A DNA stretch of 64,000 bases from positions 186,001 through 250,000 of the forward strand of contig OZ245829.1 of the NCBI GenBank assembly GCA_965228625.1. Direction: 5' to 3'. Of this stretch, positions 16,995 through 24,179 are shown piece by piece. The position numbers and the translations under genes were made by a program. How positions within the stretch are numbered: the first letter of the stretch is position 1; every line of letters begins with the position of its first letter. The notes beneath the pieces were generated by a model, which was given only the letters and a program-made list of their open reading frames with translations, searched no databases and was not told the origin of the DNA. The DNA is from UBA2767 sp965228625. Its GTDB lineage: Bacteria; Pseudomonadota; Alphaproteobacteria; Rhizobiales; Methyloligellaceae.

Positions 16995-17593
16995 CATCGA
17001 TGCGCGGTGCCAAACAGCGCGAGCGGGATCGTTCGTCGAAGTGTCTCTCTGGTCTTCTCGATCTCCCAGCCGCAGTCGTGAACCAGCAATCCCCAGGTCT
17101 GAACGCTGAAGGCAGCCCAAAGGTATTCCGCTGCGTCTTCGGTCCGCCACTCAGCAGAAAGCGCGTCGTCTTTCGCCAGCGACCGAACGAGGACATTCAA
17201 CCAGGAGCGCAGATCGGACATGCGGTCCTCCCAGGCGGAAGCGGCGTCCTCGTCGGTTTGCCGCAGGCGGACCAGATCGGAAGCGACGGGATAGATTTTG
17301 ACGACAAAATCAAGCCAAACGACGATTGTCGCATCGAGCCTGGCTCTGGGATCGGCAATCTCGAAGCTCTCGAACATCAGCTCCCTGATCCGAAAACGCT
17401 CATCCGCACGTTTCACGAGCGCCATCAACATGCCGCCGCGCGTTCCGAAGTGCACATAGACCGACTGCCGCGTGACTCCGGCGGCCGCCGCGATCTCGGA
17501 CATTGAAACCTCGGCGCCCTTTTCGGAAATCAGGCTCCATGCGGCATCGAGGATGAGATTGCGCGTTCGTTCGAGTTTTCCAATATTTGACAC
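16991..17593 (-). CDS. TetR-family transcriptional regulator
   Basis: A 200-residue TetR-type protein. The DNA-binding domain is residues 8-55, with helix-turn-helix in VSMSEIAAAAGVTRQSVYVHF. The GTG at 17591-17593 is the only start that keeps the first helix; it lies within the palindromic operator and has no Shine-Dalgarno. It is divergent from the DUF1330 gene and probably controls it and itself. Its 3' end overlaps the arsR promoter, so transcription of this gene runs into the ars operon and may add to its expression. Confidence 0.85.
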   Translation of the reverse strand: MSNIGKLERTRNLILDAAWSLISEKGAEVSMSEIAAAAGVTRQSVYVHFGTRGGMLMALVKRADERFRIRELMFESFEIADPRARLDATIVVWLDFVVKIYPVASDLVRLRQTDEDAASAWEDRMSDLRSWLNVLVRSLAKDDALSAEWRTEDAAEYLWAAFSVQTWGLLVHDCGWEIEKTRETLRRTIPLALFGTAHRC

Positions 17594-17626
17594 GTGTCAA
17601 ATTCCAATTATGTTACACGTGTCAAA
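17586..17626. promoter_or_regulatory. Palindromic TetR operators and DUF1330 promoter
   Basis: TTTGACACGTGTCAAA (17586-17601) is a perfect 16-base palindrome. A second site, TGTTACACGTGTCAAA (17611-17626), differs at two positions; centres are 25 bases apart. On the plus strand TTGACA (17587-17592), 16 bases, then TATGTT (17609-17614) form a promoter, so one operator covers the -35 and the other abuts the -10. Confidence 0.75.
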
Positions 17627-17641
17627 TTATGGAGGCCATTC

Positions 17642-18082
17642 ATGAACGTCAATCAACTGATCTCGAATTTCTCTGACTGGTACGGGTCCGGTGACGATGG
17701 CAGCAGCCCGACGCCCGAACAATGGGGGCGGGTACTGGCACGACCTGACGATCAGCCGATCACGATGGTCAATCTGTTCAAGCTTCGCCCCCAGGCGGTC
17801 TACTCCGAGGGCGGACCGGACATCAGTGGCGCGGATGCTTTCAATCGATACTCGTCGGTCAGCATCCCGGCCATGCAACGCAACCGCGGGACGTTTCTCT
17901 TCGTCGGGCCGTTTCAGGGGGGATTTGTTGGCACGGATGAGGACTGGGACCTCGTCGCCGTCGGCCAATATCCTGATATGAAGGCGTTCGTGGACATGCA
18001 GACGGACGCGGATTATCGCGCCTGTTACCATCATCGGACCGCGGCGTGTGTGTCGCAGCGTGTCTTCTTTTGCGGTTCGTGA
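17642..18082 (+). CDS. DUF1330-family protein
   Basis: A 146-residue protein of the DUF1330 group, small ferredoxin-like alpha/beta proteins related to antibiotic-biosynthesis monooxygenases. The core ITMVNLFKLRPQA followed by a FVGPFQGGF strand and a YPDMKAFVDMQTDADY segment is typical. GGAGG lies six bases before ATG 17642, so the upstream in-frame codons are leader. It is divergent from and probably repressed by the TetR regulator. No reaction is established for the family. Confidence 0.8.
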   Translation: MNVNQLISNFSDWYGSGDDGSSPTPEQWGRVLARPDDQPITMVNLFKLRPQAVYSEGGPDISGADAFNRYSSVSIPAMQRNRGTFLFVGPFQGGFVGTDEDWDLVAVGQYPDMKAFVDMQTDADYRACYHHRTAACVSQRVFFCGS

Positions 18083-18713
18083 CGACAGGACCCTGATCGG
18101 CTCACACCGCTTTTTGCACCCGCATCCTGCCGAACGCCCGCACCGGTCAAACGTGCGGCGCGGACATCCCGCGCGATCGCCACACGGCAACAACCGCAAG
18201 CGCGTAAGTGAAGAGGCGTCCCGGTGCGCCTAAAACAAGCCGTTCGCGGTGCGCAGACGCTTGGCGCCCACCGCGAACTCTTCAACCCGATGCCCGAGGC
18301 TTTCAAACAGTTCGTAACCGAACCTGCTTTCGCCCACGGACCACTCCTGTTTACGCTTGTCGGTGCATGGCCCCGCTCCATGCGCCTTTACTACGTTACT
18401 ACGTTCATCCGACGAGCCGGTCGGGCCCGTCGTTTTCCCCGCGCCATCGGGCGTAGTTTCGCCGCCTTTGAGAAAGCCTAGCCATGATATTGGCGGATGG
18501 TCCAGTGGTTCCGGTGCGGTCGCACGACAAAACCGGCGTTTTCTTCGCCCGCTGTGGCATTCATGCAACCAAAGCAACCGATTTGTTGCGAACCTACTGG
18601 AACTAAACGTCAAAAAGACGCGAAGTCCGGCGCTCTTCCTGCCCGATTCGCGGACAAACCTGTACAAGCGATTCGCATGATTTGTGGAGCCTGGGGTCCC
18701 TGCACTGCGCCGC
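18083..18713. other. 630-base gap with no convincing gene
   Basis: Two short plus-strand frames were considered: GTG 18224 to 18481 (85 aa, preceded by AAGAGG but arginine-rich and unlike any family I know) and ATG 18484 to 18606 (40 aa). Neither is convincing. The minus strand is open as well over part of it. It could be decayed coding sequence. Confidence 0.45.
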
Positions 18714-20084
18714 TCAGTTCGGCCAGTGCCGGTGATGCGCGTCGATAACGAAAGCATGGCTGTGGCGGATCGGCGCGTGCCGGTGCGGGTGCGAGTGGGG
18801 TTCCGGTCCTTCCCAGCCCTCATGTTCGTGCTGGTGGTGTTCGTCATGCACGTGCATGTGTTCGTGCTCCAGTTCCTCGTGCACATGCGCCAGATCGTGC
18901 GGATCGTGAGCGGGCCAGAGCCACAACGCCGCTATTGTCGAGGCGAATGCGACGGCGCACAGCACGGCAAAGGCCGTCGCGAGCCCGAACGCTCCGCCGA
19001 GCCACCCGGCAAGGGGATATGTCAGCAGCCAGCAGGCATGCGACAGGGCGAACTGGGCGGCGAAGATGGCGGGCCGGTCGCCCTCCCCCGACGACCGGCG
19101 CAAAAGGCGCCCCGAGGGCACCTGTACGGCGGAATATCCGATGCCAAGCGCGAACCACAGGACCATCGCCCAACCGAAGGCGGGCATAAGCGTGCCGGTG
19201 GCAAGGCAAAAAGCCGTGAGCAACGCCCCGGCGATCATGACCCGCCGGTCAGGCAGGTCGTTGAGCAGCCGGGGCAAAGACAAGGCCGCGACCATGGAGC
19301 CACCGCCGAAGGCCGCCAACAGGATTGCCGTGTCCTGTCCGGAAAGACCGAGATTGCCTCGCACGTATACGACGGTGTTGACGATTACCATGGCTCCCGC
19401 CGCCGCCGCCGCCATGGAAACGGCCAGGAGCCCGCGGAGGCGCGGCGTGGCAAGATAGGCGCGCACGCCAAAGGTCACGCGCGAAAGGGCGCCTTCGGTT
19501 TCGGTCGCCGGTTTGGGTGCCGGCAACAGCACGGAAAGTATGAGCGTGGCCGAGATCAGAAAGGCGACGGCGTTGACGGCAAACAGAGCGTTGAAACTGA
19601 CGATCACAAGCGCGGCCGCCGCCAATGTCGGGCTCAGCAGGTTCTCCAGATCGTAGGCAAGCCGCGACAGTGACAACGCCTTGGTGTACTCCCCCTCGTC
19701 AGTCAGCACGTCGGGGATCGTCGCCTGAAAGGTGGGCGTGAAGCCCGCGGAAAAGGCCTGCATCACGAAGATCAGGGCGTAGATCTGCCAGATTTCGGTG
19801 ACGAACGGCAGACAGGCGACACACGCGGCGCGGGCCACATCCAGTCCGACGAGCAGTGCGCGCCGCGGCACAAGGTGCGCGAAGCTCCCGGCGACCGGGG
19901 CGAGCGTCACATAGGCGATCATCTTGATCGCGAGCGCGGTCCCAAGCACCTCACCGGCGTCGTTTCCCGCAAGCTCGAACGCCAGCAGGGCAAGCGCTAC
20001 GGTTGTCAGCCCGGTGCCCAGCAGTGCAATCACTTGGGCGGCAAACAGGCGGGCATAGACGGAGTTCTTCAGCGGGCTCAACAT
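18714..20084 (-). CDS. MFS exporter with histidine-rich C-terminal tail
   Basis: A 456-residue major facilitator with twelve hydrophobic segments and an MFS_3/enterobactin-exporter-like layout. The last 60 or so residues are cytoplasmic and very rich in histidine (about 21 His, with runs such as HMHVHDEHHQHEHE), a metal-binding tail. Similar tails occur in the nickel exporter NreB and other metal carriers, so it may export Ni, Co, Zn or a metal complex; the metal is not determined. ATG 20084 is preferred to a TTG ten codons upstream. No metal-sensing regulator is adjacent; arsR lies 1.7 kb away. Confidence 0.8.
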   Translation of the reverse strand: MLSPLKNSVYARLFAAQVIALLGTGLTTVALALLAFELAGNDAGEVLGTALAIKMIAYVTLAPVAGSFAHLVPRRALLVGLDVARAACVACLPFVTEIWQIYALIFVMQAFSAGFTPTFQATIPDVLTDEGEYTKALSLSRLAYDLENLLSPTLAAAALVIVSFNALFAVNAVAFLISATLILSVLLPAPKPATETEGALSRVTFGVRAYLATPRLRGLLAVSMAAAAAGAMVIVNTVVYVRGNLGLSGQDTAILLAAFGGGSMVAALSLPRLLNDLPDRRVMIAGALLTAFCLATGTLMPAFGWAMVLWFALGIGYSAVQVPSGRLLRRSSGEGDRPAIFAAQFALSHACWLLTYPLAGWLGGAFGLATAFAVLCAVAFASTIAALWLWPAHDPHDLAHVHEELEHEHMHVHDEHHQHEHEGWEGPEPHSHPHRHAPIRHSHAFVIDAHHRHWPN

Positions 20085-20202
20085 TGGGTCAAGGATATCG
20101 CGGAAATGGTGCAACCGTCATCCTGGACCAGCAGCCCAACAATCTTCACGCCCGGCGCCGATGTGGTAGGCTGAAGCTTCACTACATCGGGAAGGTAAGG
20201 AG

Positions 20203-20520
20203 ATGTGCCAGATTTTTGCCGGCCAATCGCCGGAGCGTTATGCGTATGAGACGCGGTCCGTCCGCCTTGGAGGCCATGTGACCAGCGTCAGGCTCGAAAA
20301 AGCCTATTGGGATATGCTCGAGGACATTGCCGCGGCGCAGGACATGCCGCTCGCGCGCTTTCTGACCACGTTGCACGACGAGGTACTGGAGCTCGGCGGG
20401 GAAACGCAGAATTTCACCTCGCTGCTGCGCTGCGCCTGTCTGACGTATGTGGAGCAGATCCAGGGGAATGCGGCTGAAACGGCCGCGCTCAAGGAAGAGG
20501 CCCGGCACAGCGTCGTGTGA
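20203..20520 (+). CDS. Ribbon-helix-helix domain protein
   Basis: A 105-residue protein with an N-terminal MCQIFAGQ stretch, then a ribbon-helix-helix DNA-binding domain (TRSVRLGGHVTSVRLEKAYWDMLEDIAAAQDM). This RHH_4-type protein is common in Alphaproteobacteria, often misnamed as an aryl-sulfate sulfotransferase. AAGGAG precedes ATG 20203. It is divergent from the MFS gene. Probably a small transcriptional regulator; targets unknown. Confidence 0.75.
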   Translation: MCQIFAGQSPERYAYETRSVRLGGHVTSVRLEKAYWDMLEDIAAAQDMPLARFLTTLHDEVLELGGETQNFTSLLRCACLTYVEQIQGNAAETAALKEEARHSVV

Positions 20521-20907
20521 GAAGCCTGCCCCAAACGATGTTCAGGGCCCAGGCGATCCGAGAGATCGCCGTGTAGTATCTCCATACTACCCGGCGCCTT
20601 GTTACGCCGGTTACACTTACTTTGATGCAAGCGGTCGAAGAACCGCGACGATCGGGAGGAGGTCCGACGTGCGTGTGCGCCACGTCATGGATAACCGCGC
20701 CCCACCGATGGGTGCCCCCCGCCACGAGGGCGGCCGACCGCCCCGTGGAACACCTCATACCGGAATTCCTGCAATCACCTACAAAGGCAGGCCACCTGCA
20801 TTGCCATGGGCAATGCCGATACTCCCGCCGGTGCCCTTCTCCCTTTGGGCCCGGCGGGTTTTTCCTGTCGGGATTGCAAAAACGGACAATAAGGAGACCT
20901 GAGATTT
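20521..20907 (+). promoter_or_regulatory. Leader region with three inverted repeats
   Basis: No gene seen. Three perfect 7-base inverted repeats occur: GGCGATC/GATCGCC at 20552-20570, GTAGTAT/ATACTAC at 20573-20590 (spacer CTCC) and CATTGCC/GGCAATG at 20799-20815. The first may end the RHH gene; the others are operator candidates for the oxidoreductase operon. AAGGAG precedes the next gene. Confidence 0.45.
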
Positions 20908-21303
20908 ATGGCCAAAGCGATCCACATGATGGTGCGCGTGCTCGATGAGGACCGTTCCGTCGACTTCTACAAGCGCGCCTTCGGGCTCGACGTCGCCGAA
21001 CGGATGGATTTCGACGATTTCACGCTGGTTTACATGAAGAATGGCGAGACGGACTTCGAGGTCGAGCTGACCGTCAACAAGGGCCGCGAAAAGCCCTACG
21101 AGCATGGCGACGGTTACGGCCATCTCGCCGTCTCCGTCGACGACGTCGATGCCGAGCATGCCCGCTTCAAGGAAGAGGGTCTCAACCCGCGCGACGTGGT
21201 CGAGTTCAAGCGTGACGGTAACCTGCTGGCGAAGTTCTTCTTCGTTCAGGACCCGGACGGCTACCAGATCGAGGTTTTGCAGCGTCACGGCCGCTATCTC
21301 TGA
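20908..21303 (+). CDS. VOC/glyoxalase-fold protein, lactoylglutathione lyase-like
   Basis: A 131-residue vicinal-oxygen-chelate protein with two beta-alpha-beta-beta-beta modules. The candidate metal ligands match glyoxalase I positions: H6 (AIHMMVRV), a glutamate in DFEVELTV, H in YGHLAVSV and E in GYQIEVLQ. It could be a true glyoxalase I or a relative acting on another thiol adduct. It is the first gene of an operon with a Tat-exported subunit, a GMC oxidoreductase and a monooxygenase-fold protein, with 39 bases to the next gene. Confidence 0.82.
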   Translation: MAKAIHMMVRVLDEDRSVDFYKRAFGLDVAERMDFDDFTLVYMKNGETDFEVELTVNKGREKPYEHGDGYGHLAVSVDDVDAEHARFKEEGLNPRDVVEFKRDGNLLAKFFFVQDPDGYQIEVLQRHGRYL

Positions 21304-21342
21304 CCGGCCCGGACGTGAAACCGTTCTTTAGGGAGGAAGAAC

Positions 21343-21879
21343 ATGAGAATAGTCGACAAACGACCGAAAGTTTCCCGCCGCGAAGTGCTGGCGGCCGGTG
21401 GTGCGGCCCTCGTCGCCGCCAGCGTTACCCCCGCCGGCGTCGTCACCGGAAAGGCGTGGGCGGCGACGCCTGCGGCCCTCAAGCCCGAGACTTTCGCAAC
21501 GCTGGTCCAAATGTCGCGGGATATCTACCCGCATGACAATTTTGCCGACGCGCTCTATGCCACCGCCGTCGAGGGTCTGGACAAGGCGGCATCGGGCGAT
21601 GCGGAGACCAAAAAGCAGCTCGAGGACGGCGTCGCGTCTCTCAACGCAGCCGCCACGAAGGCGTACGACGTGCCTTACGACCAGGTCGGCTGGGAGCTGG
21701 ACCGGGTGATGCTCTTGAGAGCAATCGAAAAAGATCCCTTCTTCCAGAAGGTGCGCGGCCATCTCGTCACCGGGCTCTACAACCAGCCCAAGGTTTGGAC
21801 GCTCCTTGGTTATGAAGGCGAGTCCGCCTCCAAGGGAGGCTATATCGAGCGCGGCTTCGACGACATCAACTGGCTCTAG
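21343..21879 (+). CDS. Tat-exported small subunit (gluconate 2-dehydrogenase subunit 3-like)
   Basis: A 178-residue precursor with a twin-arginine leader (SRREVLAAGG at about residues 11-20, cleavage near AWA at 47). The mature part resembles the small subunit 3 of gluconate 2-dehydrogenase-type enzymes. The following GMC subunit has no leader, so this protein should act as its hitch-hiker for folded export through Tat, as known for three-subunit sorbitol, fructose and glucose dehydrogenases. GGGAGG precedes the ATG; the next gene starts eleven bases after the stop. Confidence 0.82.
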   Translation: MRIVDKRPKVSRREVLAAGGAALVAASVTPAGVVTGKAWAATPAALKPETFATLVQMSRDIYPHDNFADALYATAVEGLDKAASGDAETKKQLEDGVASLNAAATKAYDVPYDQVGWELDRVMLLRAIEKDPFFQKVRGHLVTGLYNQPKVWTLLGYEGESASKGGYIERGFDDINWL

Positions 21880-21890
21880 GGAGAGAGACG

Positions 21891-23462
21891 ATGGCAGCAC
21901 CATACGACAAGAATGATGACAGCGTCGTCGTCGTCATCGGATCCGGCGCCGGTGGCGGCACCCTCGGAACCGAACTCGCCCTCAACGGCGTCGATACGGT
22001 GATCCTCGAGGCCGGCGGACGCCACGAGACGCAGGATTTCGAGAATGACGAATGGCCGATGTTCTCCAAGATCTCATGGCTGGACAAGCGCACCACCTCG
22101 GGCTCGTGGCGTGTGGCACAGGATTTCTCCGGACTTCCGGCGTGGATCGTGAAAGCGGTCGGCGGCTCGACCGTGCACTGGGCGGGCGCCTCGCTGCGGT
22201 TCCAGCCGCACGAGTTCAAGGCGCGGACCACCTATGGCGACATCGCCGGCGCGACGCTCCTCGACTGGCCGATCGACCTGAAGGAGATGGAGCCGTGGTA
22301 CGCCAAGGCCGAGGATCGCATGGGCGTGACACGCACCAACGACATCCCCGGCCTGCCCGGCAACAACAATTTCAAGATCATGAAGGCGGGCGCGGACAAG
22401 CTCGGCTACAAGGAGTGCCATACCGGCCGCATGGCCATCAATTCGAAAGCCCGCCATGACCGAGCTGCCTGCCAGCAGATCGGCTTCTGCTTTCAGGGCT
22501 GCAGGACGGGCGCGAAATGGTCGACGCTGGTTGCGGAGATCCCGCGCGGCGAAGCGACGGGCAAACTCGAAGTGCGCCCGAATTCACAAGTCTTGAAGAT
22601 CGAGCACGACAAGTCCGGCAAGGTGACGGGCGTCGTCTACGCCGACAAGGACGGCAAGCGGCAGCGCCAGAAGGCCCGCGCGGTCTGCGTCGCCGGCAAC
22701 TCGATCGAGAGCCCTCGCCTTCTGCTCAATTCCGCCTCGGGCATGTTCCCGGACGGCCTGGCCAACTCCTCCGGCCAGGTCGGCAAGAACTACATGCGGC
22801 ACATGACGGGGTCCGTCTATGCCGTGTTCGACAAGCCGGTGCACATGTATCGCGGCACAACCATGGCCGGGATCATCATGGACGAAGCGAAGCACGATCC
22901 GTCACGCGGCTTCGCGGCGGGCTATGAAATGGAGACACTCTCCCTGGGTGTTCCATTCATGGCTGCTTTCCTTGATCCCGGCGCATGGGGCCGTGAGTTC
23001 TCTTCCGCCATGGACATGTATCAGAACATGGCCGGTATGTGGCTCGTCGGCGAGGACATGCCCCAGGAGAAGAACGCGATCACGCTGCACAAGACCGAGA
23101 AGGATGCGCATGGCCTGCCAATCCCGAATGTGCATTTCGACGATCACGAGAACGATGTGGCCATGCGCAATCACGCCTATAAGCAGGGCGCGGCGGTCTA
23201 CGATGCGGTAGGCGCGACGCGAACCTTCCCGACACCACCCTACCCTTCGACCCACAATCTCGGCACCAACCGCATGAGCGAAAAAGCGAGCGACGGTGTC
23301 GTTAACAAGTGGGGTCAGGCGCATGATATCGGGAACCTGTTCGTCTCCGACGGCAGCGTCTTCACGACGGGGGCGGCGGAGAACCCGACGCTGACCATCG
23401 TATCGCTGGCGCTCCGGCAGGCGCACCACATCAAGGACCGCATGGCCAAGGGCACACTCTAA
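21891..23462 (+). CDS. GMC-family FAD oxidoreductase, large subunit
   Basis: A 523-residue flavoprotein. The FAD-binding Rossmann motif GSGAGGGTLGTELA is near residues 17-30, followed by the acidic residue in VILEAGG. The C-terminal GMC_oxred_C region contains STHNLGTNRM and the ENPTLTI asparagine motif that ends the active site. The family oxidises primary or secondary alcohols or sugars. The usual third subunit, a membrane multihaem cytochrome c, is missing, so electrons must go to another acceptor. Substrate unknown; the neighbours suggest a small organic molecule other than a sugar. Confidence 0.87.
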   Translation: MAAPYDKNDDSVVVVIGSGAGGGTLGTELALNGVDTVILEAGGRHETQDFENDEWPMFSKISWLDKRTTSGSWRVAQDFSGLPAWIVKAVGGSTVHWAGASLRFQPHEFKARTTYGDIAGATLLDWPIDLKEMEPWYAKAEDRMGVTRTNDIPGLPGNNNFKIMKAGADKLGYKECHTGRMAINSKARHDRAACQQIGFCFQGCRTGAKWSTLVAEIPRGEATGKLEVRPNSQVLKIEHDKSGKVTGVVYADKDGKRQRQKARAVCVAGNSIESPRLLLNSASGMFPDGLANSSGQVGKNYMRHMTGSVYAVFDKPVHMYRGTTMAGIIMDEAKHDPSRGFAAGYEMETLSLGVPFMAAFLDPGAWGREFSSAMDMYQNMAGMWLVGEDMPQEKNAITLHKTEKDAHGLPIPNVHFDDHENDVAMRNHAYKQGAAVYDAVGATRTFPTPPYPSTHNLGTNRMSEKASDGVVNKWGQAHDIGNLFVSDGSVFTTGAAENPTLTIVSLALRQAHHIKDRMAKGTL

Positions 23463-23490
23463 GGGCCGGACAACAAGGGAGACTCATCAC

Positions 23491-23853
23491 ATGGCTGGAA
23501 AAGACACCTGCGTGACCCTCGTACCCTATTTCAAGGTGCATGAGGGCAAGCTTCAGCAGTTCAAGGACGGCTGCGCGGCTTTCATCGAGAAGACGAGCAA
23601 CGAGCCCGGCTGCGTGCACTACGCCTTCAGTTTCAATGGCGACGAGGCGCATTGCCGGGAGGGTTACGAGAATGCGGACGGCGTGCTCGCGCATCTCGAC
23701 AATGTGGGCGAGCTGCTTCAGGAAGCGCTCCAGATCGCCGACCTTACGCGACTCGAGGTGCACGGGCCGGCGGAGGAGCTGGCGAAGCTCAAGGAACCGC
23801 TCAAGGACCTGTCACCGGCTTATTTTGAATTGCATGACGGAATTCGCCGCTAA
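23491..23853 (+). CDS. Antibiotic-biosynthesis-monooxygenase (ABM) domain protein
   Basis: A 120-residue single ABM domain with a ferredoxin-like fold (VTLVPYFKVHEGKLQQF ... EPGCVHYAF ... CREGYENADGVLAH). Members oxygenate quinols or act as small dimeric binding proteins; YgiN-type members handle quinols. It is the last gene of the GMC operon, 28 bases after it, and a terminator follows. With the VOC protein it suggests processing of an aromatic or quinone-like substrate, which is inference. Confidence 0.8.
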   Translation: MAGKDTCVTLVPYFKVHEGKLQQFKDGCAAFIEKTSNEPGCVHYAFSFNGDEAHCREGYENADGVLAHLDNVGELLQEALQIADLTRLEVHGPAEELAKLKEPLKDLSPAYFELHDGIRR

Positions 23854-23879
23854 GGCGCGAACCAGAGGGACACTTCAAT

Positions 23880-23914
23880 GCCCCGCGGCTCGGATGAGCG
23901 GCGGGGCGTTTTAC
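23880..23914 (+). terminator. Intrinsic terminator of the GMC operon
   Basis: GCCCCGC (23880-23886) pairs with GCGGGGC (23901-23907), extended by inner GCTC/GAGC, followed by GTTTTA. Confidence 0.8.
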
Positions 23915-23959
23915 TGCGCAGGTCAGCTCCGGCATTGCAAATGAGCGAATGATCCTGCG

Positions 23960-23985
23960 CTGATAGAAAAGACTGATAGAAAAGA
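23960..23985 (+). repeat. Tandem 13-base repeat upstream of the surface-protein gene
   Basis: CTGATAGAAAAGA occurs twice without a gap. It lies in an A+T-rich 265-base leader (23915-24179) that otherwise holds no gene and should contain the promoter of the following gene. Confidence 0.7.
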
Positions 23986-24179
23986 CCCTCACATCCGATA
24001 GCCGATCTATTCGTCTGTAGCATTCCCGCAACACAGCGTTGGAAAAACAACAATTGTGGCAGTGTTTTGGAGTATTTTCGGGTTGCGGTCTGTTGTTCAG
24101 ACAACCGACTCGGGGCTATCTTCGGTCAAGAAACGGGCGCATGTGATCAAAAGAAGTCTGCTTGCACGGGGGGTGGACC

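Noticed and set aside
18224..18606. Two short plus-strand frames of 85 and 40 residues
   Set aside because: Unusual composition, no known family and only weak start signals; left as an unassigned gap.
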